Shown: positions 32,118 through 41,291 of the stretch, piece after piece
Position numbering within the stretch: the stretch's first letter is position 1
Layout: each line of letters opens with the position of its first letter
Source: Thalassospira lucentensis MCCC 1A00383 = DSM 14000
GTDB lineage: Bacteria > Pseudomonadota > Alphaproteobacteria > Rhodospirillales > Thalassospiraceae
Assembly: GCF_000421265.1 (NCBI RefSeq)
Contig: NZ_ATWN01000003.1
Location: 62,001-126,000 of the forward strand
DNA length: 64,000 bases
Reading direction: 5' to 3'
Position numbers and translations under genes: made by a program
The notes under the pieces: model-generated
Told to the model about the DNA's origin: nothing
Seen by the model: the letters and a program-made list of their open reading frames with translations, nothing else
Databases searched by the model: none

Positions 32118-32517
32118 GCTTCGTATGCGCGCAACAATAGTGACCGATGGTCAATAATATATGAAAGCATTACGCCGAAATTGATCTCGATTAAACAGAA
32201 AATGTTGCGAATTTGCGCCACCGCAAGTCAGACCGCGAAAATAACTTGCCGCACCGCGTCCACCATAGCTGAATTGTCGGTCATTTGACCGGGAATTCAG
32301 CACGCCCCAAAAATCCGATTTTTTGTTTTATTATTTAGTTACAGACAGATAGATCACATCAATTGGCACGCGCCAAAAACCACCGCCTACAGGCAAAAGT
32401 CAGACGAATGTAATGTAAACTTTTTGTGAAATCAGCTGTCTAGCGCCCAAATTCCGCTAATCACTCACGGCAACACACAGCGGCACTGAGAATTTGCAAG
32501 ACGATGCGGGTTTCACC
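32118..32517. other. Gene-free stretch between the DUF2218-like gene and the PPTase gene
   Basis: About 400 bases, AT-rich, no credible reading frame. A symmetric element CGGTCA-TT-TGACCG occupies 32278-32291 and could be a regulator site for the leftward gene. A poly-A/T patch lies around 32310-32340. Otherwise nothing recognisable. Confidence 0.5.
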
Positions 32518-33114
32518 CTACCTATTAATCGAGTCTGGATGCGACTTTTCCCTGGCGTCTACCATGACCAAACTGCTGGCAAAATCCGCTGGCACGGGCA
32601 GGACGACCGAGGATAAATCAAGCTGAACAACGGGGTCACTTTCCCCCGTCGCCTTAAAGATCGCCTCATACCGGCACCAGGCATCGTAAAAGTCAGAGAC
32701 GGACGTCGTGCCTGGCAAACCAAGCTGTTCTGCCATTTGAGGAACAGAACGGCCTTCATCGCGATATTCAAGATCAATTCCGATCAAAAGCCCCGGATCA
32801 ACCGCAACCGCAACCACCACCCAACCGCGACTATGGCTAATGCTTACGCCGTGGCGATGACCGGCAATTTCCGCCCAAGGACGACCGTCCTCGTCCTTAA
32901 GGCATGTTGCGTCGTTACCCTTTGCAACATAGGCAACAAGGTCGCACAGCATATCCCAGGCCAACAATGACGACGCTTGGCGTGCTGCACTTCGTTTCAA
33001 TGGTATATCTTCAAGTTTGCGTATGGCCGAAACAACCTCGCCATCAAAGTGGGAAAAGCGCCTCGCGTCCGATGAGTTACACTTCCCAAGAGTGGTACTT
33101 GCCGCCACCTGCAC
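32518..33114 (-). CDS. 4'-phosphopantetheinyl transferase (Sfp/EntD type)
   Basis: Adds the phosphopantetheine arm from CoA to carrier proteins. The 198-residue product shows the family motifs in order: DGRPWAE (P-loop equivalent, about residue 77), VSISHSRGW with the CoA-binding His, GIDLEYRD with the Mg2+ acids (about 113-120) and WCRYEAIFKATGES with the W-x3-E-x3-K helix (about 146-158). No in-frame ATG precedes these motifs; GTG at 33114 is the best start. It is divergent from the aryl polyene operon and is the only such enzyme seen here, so it probably activates the two ACPs and perhaps the four carrier domains of the megasynthase. Confidence 0.9.
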   Translation of the reverse strand: MQVAASTTLGKCNSSDARRFSHFDGEVVSAIRKLEDIPLKRSAARQASSLLAWDMLCDLVAYVAKGNDATCLKDEDGRPWAEIAGHRHGVSISHSRGWVVVAVAVDPGLLIGIDLEYRDEGRSVPQMAEQLGLPGTTSVSDFYDAWCRYEAIFKATGESDPVVQLDLSSVVLPVPADFASSLVMVDAREKSHPDSINR

Positions 33115-33281
33115 AATCCATTATTGCTGAATTACAATCACGCGCCCTGCATCATCGGTAAAGTCGTTCCAAGAACGGCTTTTGTGCGGTACCGGGACGC
33201 CCCCGCACTGGTCACGGGGCAATTTGACCCAAACCGACATGATTGAGTCAGTTTTCCACCCATTAATCAAGGCAGATCAAA

Positions 33282-33680
33282 ATGCGTAGTTTGAAACTTG
33301 CTTCTGTTTTTGTCGTTGTCGCAGTGCTTGCAGCATGCTCGGCAACCGTTCAGAACTTCTCCAATCAGCCCTTCCCCGCCGATGTCGCCAAACTCAGCAT
33401 GGCCGAGATTGAAGAAACCATCATCGAAACAGCTTCGACACGTGAATGGATTGTTCAGCGCGAAGGCGAAGGCCAGTTGACCGCAACCTATGCTCCGCGG
33501 TCGCACAGTGCAAAGGTTGCTATCTCGTTTAATCAGAAACAGTACTCAATCATTTACGCCGATAGTAGTAATCTCCAATATAATGGTACAACGATTCATC
33601 GGAACTATAACCGGTGGGTCAACAACCTGAGACAGGACATCCTGCGCGCGGTCTCGGCCCGTGCGGCACTTGCCAACTAG
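33282..33680 (+). CDS. Small lipoprotein, first gene of the aryl polyene operon
   Basis: A 132-residue predicted lipoprotein: hydrophobic signal and lipobox LAAC with Cys19. The mature part is small and unrecognised (EETIIETASTREWIVQ near residue 44, a conserved-looking repeat of N/Y residues later). An AAGG Shine-Dalgarno sits eight bases upstream. Several aryl polyene clusters begin with such a protein, but I cannot give a function. Eight bases separate it from the next gene. Confidence 0.78.
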   Translation: MRSLKLASVFVVVAVLAACSATVQNFSNQPFPADVAKLSMAEIEETIIETASTREWIVQREGEGQLTATYAPRSHSAKVAISFNQKQYSIIYADSSNLQYNGTTIHRNYNRWVNNLRQDILRAVSARAALAN

Positions 33681-33688
33681 GACACCAA

Positions 33689-34459
33689 ATGACTTTGCTG
33701 TGCGCCCGACTGTCACGTTGGGCTTTGTGGGAAGATACCAACGGTCAGGCCAGCCTGACCTTGCACACATCCGAAAACACGTCGGCTGTATCCCACCCGT
33801 CGGCCCAGAACGATCTGGCGCGCAGCATTAAACCCGGTTGGCGGCGGCGGCTTGACCTGTTTGGTCGCGCCGCCGCCGAAACGCTTACCCAGATGATCAC
33901 CCCCGCCGACAACCCGCATATTGTTTTCTGTTCTCGGCACGGCAACATCAACCGCACGGTTAAGCTTCTCCATCAGGTCGCAACCAACGAGGCCCTTTCG
34001 CCCGCGGATTTCAGCATGTCGGTGCATAATGCCTTTGTCGGTATTGCGTCGATCAACTGGTCGATCACCCAGAGCCACACGGCCATTGCCGCGGGCAATG
34101 ACAGCCTGATCGCCGGACTGACCGAAACCGTCTGTCAAATGATGGCAACACAAAGCCCCGTCATCCTGTGCTATGTCGATTTACCGTTGCCAGATGTCTA
34201 TACTGATACTGTCGCCGAACCCCAGACGGCGATTGCCTTTGCCATGCGCCTTGAGCCCGATGGCGACACCACCCCTGAGATCCCGGCGACAGGTAAAGCC
34301 CTTGCTTTCTCATCCTGCGGATCAGACCGGGCACAGACCATCGCCGCATCATCATATGATCAGGTCAAAAACCTGACTGCCTTTTTTGCATCACCCTCTG
34401 CCTCCCCGCTAACCCTTGGCAGCAGCACCACCGCATGGACCGTTTCGCGTCATGACTAA
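33689..34459 (+). CDS. Beta-ketoacyl synthase-like chain length factor
   Basis: A 256-residue protein resembling the N-terminal half of a ketoacyl synthase without the catalytic Cys, of the type annotated as beta-ketoacyl synthase chain length factor (PF13723). Visible pattern: SRHGNINRTVKLLHQVA, the PADFSMSVHNAFVGIASI strand-turn, and ALAFSSC near the end. In aryl polyene systems a non-catalytic KS partner sets chain length; this one probably pairs with a KS at 46517 or 48962. ATG at 33689 is chosen over upstream in-frame codons because it follows the lipoprotein stop closely. It overlaps the next gene by eight bases. Confidence 0.82.
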   Translation: MTLLCARLSRWALWEDTNGQASLTLHTSENTSAVSHPSAQNDLARSIKPGWRRRLDLFGRAAAETLTQMITPADNPHIVFCSRHGNINRTVKLLHQVATNEALSPADFSMSVHNAFVGIASINWSITQSHTAIAAGNDSLIAGLTETVCQMMATQSPVILCYVDLPLPDVYTDTVAEPQTAIAFAMRLEPDGDTTPEIPATGKALAFSSCGSDRAQTIAASSYDQVKNLTAFFASPSASPLTLGSSTTAWTVSRHD

Positions 34460-35285
34460 ACCTGCCTGCGCCGAAACAGTACAAAGCACCCGCAGGAACC
34501 TGAACTGGTACTGGCGACTTGTTGGCACCGGGTTGGCGTTTTCCATCTTCGGGCTGGGCGGCCTGTTCATGGCGCTGACGATTTTTCCGGCCCTGATGGT
34601 GATTTTACGCAACCGTGCCAAACGGCGTAAATATGCCCAACTGGTGATTTGCCGTGGCTTTCGCCTGTTTGTCTGGATGCTTGATCATTCCGGCGTTGCC
34701 GAGGTGGAAACACACCACCTCGAACGGTTGCGCGATGCCACAGGCTCGCTGATTATTGCCAATCACCCGACCTTGCTTGATGTGGTAATGATCCTGTCGC
34801 AGCTTGATCGCTGCCAATGTGTGGTCAAACACGAACTGTTTCGCAATCCGTTCCTGTTTGGGGTTGTGCGCGCCGCCGGATTTATTCGCAATGACGACAA
34901 CCCGGAAAACCTGATCACGCAGGCCCGGCATCATCTGCAATCGGGGGCCAATATCCTGATCTTCCCCGAAGGCACTCGCACACCCAGCCAGAAAAAACTT
35001 GGAAAACTGCAACGCGGAGTCGCAAACATCGCGATAGAGACACAAGCCGACTTGATTCCTGTGGTTGTGCACTGTAATCACGATACCTTGAAAAAGGGGG
35101 TACCGTGGTATCGCATTCCACCGTCGAAAATTCGTTACCGACTGGAAGTCGATCATCCGTTATCATTTGACGATATTAACGATCCGGACTTGCCGCGCGC
35201 CAAACAAGCGCGCGCTTTGACCCGGTTCATCAAAGATTACATTCTGGACAGACTTAAAGATGACTTCGCTGGAAACCGAACTTAA
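34452..35285 (+). CDS. Lysophospholipid/1-acylglycerol-3-phosphate-type acyltransferase
   Basis: A 277-residue membrane-associated PlsC-family acyltransferase with an N-terminal hydrophobic helix (about residues 15-40). Catalytic motif I is NHPTLLDVV (H-x4-D, about residues 98-104) and motif III FPEGTRTPS (about 172-180). In aryl polyene clusters such enzymes are thought to attach fatty acyl groups to the lipid anchor. Its start overlaps the preceding gene by eight bases and its end overlaps the first ACP gene by 26. Confidence 0.92.
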   Translation: MTKPACAETVQSTRRNLNWYWRLVGTGLAFSIFGLGGLFMALTIFPALMVILRNRAKRRKYAQLVICRGFRLFVWMLDHSGVAEVETHHLERLRDATGSLIIANHPTLLDVVMILSQLDRCQCVVKHELFRNPFLFGVVRAAGFIRNDDNPENLITQARHHLQSGANILIFPEGTRTPSQKKLGKLQRGVANIAIETQADLIPVVVHCNHDTLKKGVPWYRIPPSKIRYRLEVDHPLSFDDINDPDLPRAKQARALTRFIKDYILDRLKDDFAGNRT

Positions 35286-35523
35286 AGCTTTCATCATCGA
35301 CACGCTCAATCTTGAGGATGTCGATGTAAACGATATCGACAGCGAAGAAGCCCTGTTTGTCGACGGTCTGGGTCTTGATTCCATTGATGCACTTGAACTT
35401 GGCGTCGCGATCCAGAAAAAATATGATGTCCGGATTGATGCCAAAGACGAAGATGTGAAAACCCATTTCGCATCGGTGCATAATCTGGCGAAATTCATTC
35501 AGGCTTCGGGAAAGGAGGGATAA
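35260..35523 (+). CDS. Acyl carrier protein 1 of the aryl polyene operon
   Basis: An 87-residue acyl carrier protein with the phosphopantetheine site LDSIDALEL (Ser41) in an acidic helix II context. It starts within the end of the acyltransferase gene. It carries the growing polyene or starter as a thioester. Confidence 0.95.
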   Translation: MTSLETELKAFIIDTLNLEDVDVNDIDSEEALFVDGLGLDSIDALELGVAIQKKYDVRIDAKDEDVKTHFASVHNLAKFIQASGKEG

Positions 35524-35525
35524 TC

Positions 35526-35774
35526 ATGCACAGTCGCCAAGACGTTTATCAGCAGCTTCACGATTATCTGGTCGAACTTTTCGAAGTCCCCGCCGAGGAT
35601 ATCACCCCCGATGCCCGCCTGTTCGAAGATCTTGACCTCGACAGCATCGATGCCGTCGACCTAATCGTCAAATTCCAGGAAATCACCGGCAAGAAAATCC
35701 CGGCGATGGAATTCAGGTCTGTCCGCACCGTCGACGATGTCGTCGAGAAAATCCATGTCTTGGTCAGCTCCTAA
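35526..35774 (+). CDS. Acyl carrier protein 2 of the aryl polyene operon
   Basis: An 82-residue second acyl carrier protein with the site DLDSIDAVDL (Ser40). It begins three bases after the first ACP gene, and the two are clearly different proteins, which fits known aryl polyene clusters where two ACPs have different roles (starter versus elongation). GGAGGG precedes its ATG. Confidence 0.95.
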   Translation: MHSRQDVYQQLHDYLVELFEVPAEDITPDARLFEDLDLDSIDAVDLIVKFQEITGKKIPAMEFRSVRTVDDVVEKIHVLVSS

Positions 35775-36354
35775 ACGGGTCGCAACCTCTCTGCTTGCCG
35801 CACTGGGTGTTGCCTATCCGGTTCTGGTTTATTTCGGGCTGTCGGTATTTCCCCCGCAGTTCATCCTGATCGGGCTTCTGATCGTGGTGCTTTTACGCGC
35901 CGTGACATTTGTTTTCGCAGAACGCTATGCCGCCGCTGGTCTTGCGGTTCTGGTTGCCATCATTGTTGCCATCGGTGGGATTGCAAGCGAGATTCTTGCC
36001 ATTCGTTTCTATCCGGTAATCGTCAGCCTGACGATGGGATCGGTCTTTACCATCACGCTTTTTACCGACCAACCGATGGTCGAACGCCTCGCCCGGATCA
36101 AGATACCCGATCTTGACGATTATTCGATTGCCTATACCCGCAAACTGACCAAGGTCTGGATCGGGTTCTTTGCCGCCAATGCAATCATCGCCGGTTGGAC
36201 GGCACAATATACCAGCATGGAAACCTGGACGCTGTATAACGGCCTTATTTCCTACATCGTGATGGGCCTATTGTTCGTTGGCGAATGGCCGGTCCGGCGC
36301 ATTCTGCGCGCCCGTCATGATCGCAAAACCCGAAACGGCACGGAAACCCCATGA
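35755..36354 (+). CDS. COG4648-type membrane protein of aryl polyene clusters
   Basis: A 199-residue integral membrane protein with several helices (about residues 10-30, 32-48, 55-85 and 130-180). The sequence WIGFFAANAIIAGWTAQYTS and a hydrophilic loop with PMVERLARIKIPDLDDYS match the pattern of the small membrane protein always found beside the ACPs of such clusters. Function unknown. It starts inside the second ACP gene (20-base overlap); ATG at 35737 is an alternative. Confidence 0.75.
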   Translation: MSWSAPKRVATSLLAALGVAYPVLVYFGLSVFPPQFILIGLLIVVLLRAVTFVFAERYAAAGLAVLVAIIVAIGGIASEILAIRFYPVIVSLTMGSVFTITLFTDQPMVERLARIKIPDLDDYSIAYTRKLTKVWIGFFAANAIIAGWTAQYTSMETWTLYNGLISYIVMGLLFVGEWPVRRILRARHDRKTRNGTETP

Positions 36355-38033
36355 CCGGATTTATCGAAAATCTGCATAATCCGAAAAACGCCACCGTCGC
36401 CCTTTGCATCGAAGGTGACCGGGTGTTTAGCACGGGCGATCTGCGTTCCGATATCGACCGTCTTTGCCCTGCCCTGTCCGCGTCTTCACGCATCGCCATC
36501 CATTGCCAGTCGGCCCGCTTGTTCCTGATTGCAATCACCGCCGCGTGGCGTGCGGGTGCGACCGTAATTTTCCCGGCAACCGACCGCTCGGCCTATCTCG
36601 ACGGCATTAGCGACCAGTTCGATCTGTATCTTGATGACGCAGCAATCCGCGAAAGGCTCGCCGCGACCGCCACCACCACAAACACCAGCAACATGACGCT
36701 GCCCGCCGCATCCAATTGCCGCGCGGTGTTCTTTACTTCCGGCTCGACCGGGGATGCCAAACCGGTCGCCAAGACCCTCGCCCTGATCGAAGCAGAAATC
36801 ACAGTGCAGGAACAGCTTTGGCGGCCTCAAATTCCTGCGGGCGCGCGCATTGTCGGACTGGTATCCCATCAGCATATCTATGGCCTGATTTTCCGCATCG
36901 TCTGGCCGGTGATGACCGGGCGCATCTTTACCGCCGATCCCGCCCCCTATTGGGAAATGATGCAGGGCGATATCGTAACCGGCGATGTCCTGATCACAAG
37001 CCCGGCCCATCTTAAAAACCTGCATCCCGATCTGGCAAACGTTCCGCGCCCATCCCTGATCTTTTCATCGGGTGGTCCGCTTGATGTTGCCGCTGCAAGT
37101 GAAACCACCGCGATGCTCGGCACCTGCCCGACCGAAATTTTCGGCAGCACCGAAACCGGGGGCATCGCCCATCGCCGCCAGCTTGACGCCCAAAGCGTCT
37201 GGCATCCCCTGCCGGGGGTTGAGGTGGCGCTGAATGACGCCGGATGCCTGCGCGTGCGCGCCGCCCACATCGCAGGCGATGACTGGTATCAGACCGAAGA
37301 TATCGCAAAGATCGATGGCGCAACCTTCACCCTGCATGGCCGGGCCGACCGGGTGGTCAAGATCGAAGGCAAACGCATTTCGCTCGGCGGTGTTGAACGC
37401 CATTTGCGCCAAAGCAGTCTGGTCGAAGACGCCATTGCGCTGATCCCCGATGAAAGTGACCGCCGCCTTGGCGTGGTGGCCGTCCTGTCGCCCGCGGGCC
37501 GCGATATGCTGGCCGATATCGGACGGTTTCGCATGGGGCGGAAACTCCGGCGTGAAATCGCCAAATTCGAAGATGACGCTGCCCTACCGCAACGCTGGCG
37601 CTTTGTCGATCAACTGCCGTCTGACAGTCAGGGCAAACGCCCGCTTCATTTATTGCGTTCTCTTTTTAACAATATGGAACCTTTAACGCCTGAAATCGTT
37701 ATACAAAATCGCGATGATGACCGGATCAACCTGTCGCTACGCCTGCCGGCCGATCTGCTTTATTTCCGTGGCCACTTTCCTGGCATGCCGATCCTGCCCG
37801 GTGTCGTGCAACTGCACTGGGCGATCCATCAAGCCGCAACGCTTTTTGGTGTCCCGGTTACCATCAGTGAAGTGACGCAACTTAAATACCGCAAACCGAT
37901 TGCACCGGGATCAACACTGATGCTTGAACTTGAGTGCGATCGGGACAACAGGAAAGTCAAATTCCGCTACCATTCCGACGCGGAAGGTGACCACAGTTCC
38001 GGCATTCTGAAATGGCGCGAGGCTTCCACATGA
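36351..38033 (+). CDS. Fused acyl-ACP ligase and hotdog dehydratase
   Basis: A 560-residue two-domain protein. Residues about 5-440 form an AMP-forming ligase (FFTSGSTGDAKPVAK, AMP motif; IFGSTETGGIAHRR; ADRVVKIEGKRIS), which in aryl polyene systems activates the aryl acrylic starter on an ACP. Residues about 445-555 form a FabZ/FabA-like hotdog domain with His475 in RGHFPGMPILPGVV, the typical dehydratase site. In E. coli-type clusters these two activities are separate genes, so this is a fusion of starter loading with chain dehydration. ATGA overlaps on both sides. Confidence 0.9.
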   Translation: MTGFIENLHNPKNATVALCIEGDRVFSTGDLRSDIDRLCPALSASSRIAIHCQSARLFLIAITAAWRAGATVIFPATDRSAYLDGISDQFDLYLDDAAIRERLAATATTTNTSNMTLPAASNCRAVFFTSGSTGDAKPVAKTLALIEAEITVQEQLWRPQIPAGARIVGLVSHQHIYGLIFRIVWPVMTGRIFTADPAPYWEMMQGDIVTGDVLITSPAHLKNLHPDLANVPRPSLIFSSGGPLDVAAASETTAMLGTCPTEIFGSTETGGIAHRRQLDAQSVWHPLPGVEVALNDAGCLRVRAAHIAGDDWYQTEDIAKIDGATFTLHGRADRVVKIEGKRISLGGVERHLRQSSLVEDAIALIPDESDRRLGVVAVLSPAGRDMLADIGRFRMGRKLRREIAKFEDDAALPQRWRFVDQLPSDSQGKRPLHLLRSLFNNMEPLTPEIVIQNRDDDRINLSLRLPADLLYFRGHFPGMPILPGVVQLHWAIHQAATLFGVPVTISEVTQLKYRKPIAPGSTLMLELECDRDNRKVKFRYHSDAEGDHSSGILKWREAST

Positions 38034-39739
38034 AAATCTGTGCCGTCATCCCGACCCATAACCATCATGACGTGCTTGGCGATGTGGTGGCGCGTGTGCG
38101 TGAATATGACCTGCCGGTGATCATCATTGATGACGGATCAAACACGCAGACACACGATGTTGTCGCTGCCCTGCATGATCCCGAAAACGGCGTCACCTGT
38201 CAGCATCTGGCCGAAAACGGCGGCAAGGGTGTCGCGGTGATGGCGGGCCTTGCCATGGCCGAACGCGCCGGTTTCACCCACGCGATCCAGGTCGATGCCG
38301 ACGGGCAGCACAATCTTGACCGCCTTACCGAAATGATCCGCATCGCGCACGAAGACCCAACCGCGCTGATCACCGGCCTTCCGGTCTATGATGACAGCAT
38401 CCCGCAAAAACGCCGCATTGGACGCTGGGTATCCCATGTATGGGTCTGGATCGAAACATTATCGACCCACATCCGCGACAGCATGTGCGGCTTTCGCGTG
38501 TACCCGGTTTCCGAAAGCCTTGCGGTCTGGCGCGAAGAAGGCTGCGGCCGCAAAATGGATTTCGATACCGAATTGATGGTGCGCCTTTACTGGCGCGGTG
38601 TCCCCGTCCACCATGTTCCGACCGAGGTCACATATCCCGAAAACAACACCTCAAACTTCCGCATGTGGAAGGACAACCTTTTGATTAGCTGGATGCATAC
38701 GAGGTTGGTGTTTGGCATGCTTGGCCGACTGCCCGGTTACATTTGGCGCGGCGGAAAATTTGCCCAGGATCAAACGGCTGATCGCGGTCAGGATAGCACG
38801 GATGCGTCCGCCCACTGGGCGGAAATCGACGAGCGCGGCATGTATTTTGGCATGCGGTTTCTTGGCTGGGTTTACCGCGTTGCCGGACGGCGCGCCTGTC
38901 TTGCAATCATGCTGCCCGTAATCGTCTATTTTTATCTGACCGGCGGCATTGCACGGCGCGCATCGCATGACTTTCTGACCCGCGCGCACCAAAATGGCGC
39001 ACCCGTTGCCCCCACCCGCTGGAACAGTTTCCGTCATTTTCTGCGCTTTGGCGAAAGTGCGCTTGATAAAATCGCCGCGTGGTGTGGTGAGCTAAAAATA
39101 GATGATCTCGAATTGCCTGATGATGCCGACAATCTGTTTGCCTATATGCCGCGTGATCAGGCCGCCGTTTTGCTGGTATCGCATTTTGGCAATATGGAAC
39201 TGGTGCGTGCCATCGCCAGCCGGGATCGCGATTTCCGCGTTAATGTCTTGCTGCATCAAAAAAATGCGGCCCGGTTTGGCCGCGTGCTGCAAAAACTGGC
39301 CCCGGAAAGTCAGGTCGACCTGATCGAAGTCACCGACATCGGCCCTGATACCGCCATCATGCTGCGCGAACGGGTTGAACGTGGGGAATGGATTGTCATT
39401 GCCGCAGACCGGGTTGCGATTGGTGCCCGCGATAAATCCGTCGCGGTTCCCTTCCTTGGTCAAGATGCCAATTTCCCGCAAGGACCATTTGTTCTGGCAT
39501 ATCTGCTACAATGCCCGGTTTATATGGCAGCCGCCTGGCGCTCGGGAAAACGATTTAAAATCGAGTGGCAGAAACTGGCCGACACAATGACCTTGCCACG
39601 CAAGCACCGGACCGAGGCCATCACAGGCTACGCCACCCAATATGCGCAATGGCTTGAAAAGATAGTTGTTATGGAACCGCTGCAATGGTTCAATTTCCAT
39701 GATTTCTGGGCAAAGAAAAAGGACGGTGATGACCAATAA
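38030..39739 (+). CDS. Fused family-2 glycosyltransferase and LpxL-like acyltransferase
   Basis: A 569-residue bifunctional enzyme. Residues about 1-235 are a GT-A glycosyltransferase family 2 (ICAVIPTHNHHDV at the N-terminus, QVDADGQHN as the metal-binding D-x-D, FDTELMVRLYWRGV acceptor region). Residues about 265-560 resemble lauroyl acyltransferase LpxL/HtrB, with the H-x4-E motif SHFGNMELVRA and a later DRVAIGARD. Linked, they could glycosylate and acylate the lipid anchor carrying the polyene. The start overlaps the ligase stop (ATGA); a start six codons upstream is possible. Confidence 0.9.
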   Translation: MKICAVIPTHNHHDVLGDVVARVREYDLPVIIIDDGSNTQTHDVVAALHDPENGVTCQHLAENGGKGVAVMAGLAMAERAGFTHAIQVDADGQHNLDRLTEMIRIAHEDPTALITGLPVYDDSIPQKRRIGRWVSHVWVWIETLSTHIRDSMCGFRVYPVSESLAVWREEGCGRKMDFDTELMVRLYWRGVPVHHVPTEVTYPENNTSNFRMWKDNLLISWMHTRLVFGMLGRLPGYIWRGGKFAQDQTADRGQDSTDASAHWAEIDERGMYFGMRFLGWVYRVAGRRACLAIMLPVIVYFYLTGGIARRASHDFLTRAHQNGAPVAPTRWNSFRHFLRFGESALDKIAAWCGELKIDDLELPDDADNLFAYMPRDQAAVLLVSHFGNMELVRAIASRDRDFRVNVLLHQKNAARFGRVLQKLAPESQVDLIEVTDIGPDTAIMLRERVERGEWIVIAADRVAIGARDKSVAVPFLGQDANFPQGPFVLAYLLQCPVYMAAAWRSGKRFKIEWQKLADTMTLPRKHRTEAITGYATQYAQWLEKIVVMEPLQWFNFHDFWAKKKDGDDQ

Positions 39740-41291
39740 CCGCATCAATGTAATCTTTGGCGAAAACGATCTTACGGTCGAAGATGTCTTTGCCCTGTCC
39801 GAACAACGTGCCCAACCCGTGTTGTCGGGGGATCGCGATTTTCGTGCCCGCATTCAAAAGGGTGCTGATTTCCTGGATCAGCAACTGCGCGACAAGGGTC
39901 ATATTTATGGTGTGACCACCGGCTATGGTGATTCTGTTTCACGCCGTGTGCCCCCAGAACTGGTTGCAGAACTGCCGCTTCATCTTAGTCGCTTTCACGG
40001 CTGCGGGCTGGGCGATATTCTCGCGCCCGAACAGGCACGCGCGGTACTGACCGTACGTCTGGCATCCCTTTGCACGGGTTATTCCGGTGTCAGTGTTGAT
40101 TTGCTCAACCAACTGACGAGCTTGCTGGCCCATGACATTACCCCGCTGATCCCCGAAGAAGGATCGGTTGGTGCCAGTGGGGATCTAACCCCGCTTTCCT
40201 ATGTTGCCGCGGCTTTGATCGGCGAACGTGACGTTCTTTATCGCGGTCAGAAAACATCCGCCCAAGACGCCTTGGCAACCGCCGGATTAACCCCGCTGAC
40301 CTTGCGCCCCAAAGAGGCCCTTGCCATCATGAACGGCACGGCCGTGATGACTGCCCTCATGTGTCAGGCCTTTGTGCGCGCCAATTACCTGTGCAAACTG
40401 ACATCGCGTATTACCGCCCTTGCCAGCATGGGTTTACTTGGCAATCCCGCCCATTTCGACAAGCGTCTTTTTGCCGCCAAACCCCATCCTGGGCAGGCGC
40501 AAATTGCGGCATGGATCGAAGATGATTTGTCATCGCTGGGTAGCACCTATGAACCGGCCCGTCTTCAGGACCGCTATTCGCTGCGCTGTGCCCCGCATGT
40601 TATCGGGGTGCTGGCCGATATGATGCCAACCTTCCGGCGGACCCTCGAAACAGAACTTAACAGTGCCAATGACAACCCGCTTTTGGATATCACGGAAAAC
40701 ACCATCCTGCATGGCGGGCATTTCTATGGCGGACATGTCGCCTTTGTCGCCGACGGTATGAAAACACTGGTCGCCAATCTGGCCGATTTGATGGATCGCC
40801 AGATGGCCCTTCTGGTTGATACCAAATTCAATCATGGACTGGCATCCAACTTGTCGGGGGCAGATCCCGACCGCGCATCGATTAATCACGGGCTTAAGGC
40901 CGTGCAAATCGGCGCGTCTGCCTGGACGGCGGAGGCTTTGAAACAAACCATGCCCGCCAGCGTCTTTTCGCGTTCTACCGAATGTCATAATCAGGACAAG
41001 GTCAGCATGGGCACGATTGCCGCACGCGATTGCCTGCGCGTTCTGCAACTGACCGAACAGGTCGTGGCGGCAAACCTTTTGGCTGTTGGTCAGGCAATGG
41101 CCTTGCGTCAGAAATCCGGCGAACTTCATCCCAAACAACTCGGCCCCAAAGTTTCAGCCTTTATCGAAAGCTTAAAGGAAGACATCCCCTTCATCGCCGA
41201 AGACCAGCCGCTTGAAGGCACCTTGCGCCTTCTGGTGTCGCGCATTCAGAATCGCCACTGGGCGCTTTATGATGAAGAAATCGCGTCATGA
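39729..41291 (+). CDS. Histidine/phenylalanine/tyrosine ammonia-lyase family enzyme
   Basis: Eliminates ammonia from an aromatic amino acid to an aryl acrylate. A 520-residue MIO enzyme: the self-forming cofactor triad Ala149-Ser150-Gly151 lies in VGASGDLTPLSYVA, and the selectivity site is Phe89-His90 in SRFHGCGLGD. Tyrosine lyases usually have His-Leu, phenylalanine lyases Phe-Leu and histidine lyases Ser-His here, so Phe-His is a mixed reading. Downstream NSANDNPLL and NHGLASNLSGADP are typical. In this operon it most likely makes the 4-coumarate- or cinnamate-like starter for the polyene. ATG at 39729 overlaps the preceding gene by 11 bases. Confidence 0.92.
   Translation: MTNNRINVIFGENDLTVEDVFALSEQRAQPVLSGDRDFRARIQKGADFLDQQLRDKGHIYGVTTGYGDSVSRRVPPELVAELPLHLSRFHGCGLGDILAPEQARAVLTVRLASLCTGYSGVSVDLLNQLTSLLAHDITPLIPEEGSVGASGDLTPLSYVAAALIGERDVLYRGQKTSAQDALATAGLTPLTLRPKEALAIMNGTAVMTALMCQAFVRANYLCKLTSRITALASMGLLGNPAHFDKRLFAAKPHPGQAQIAAWIEDDLSSLGSTYEPARLQDRYSLRCAPHVIGVLADMMPTFRRTLETELNSANDNPLLDITENTILHGGHFYGGHVAFVADGMKTLVANLADLMDRQMALLVDTKFNHGLASNLSGADPDRASINHGLKAVQIGASAWTAEALKQTMPASVFSRSTECHNQDKVSMGTIAARDCLRVLQLTEQVVAANLLAVGQAMALRQKSGELHPKQLGPKVSAFIESLKEDIPFIAEDQPLEGTLRLLVSRIQNRHWALYDEEIAS

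Noticed and set aside
32310..32345. Terminator-like AAAAATC/GATTTTTT element
   Set aside because: The arms are separated by one base, so no hairpin loop can form.
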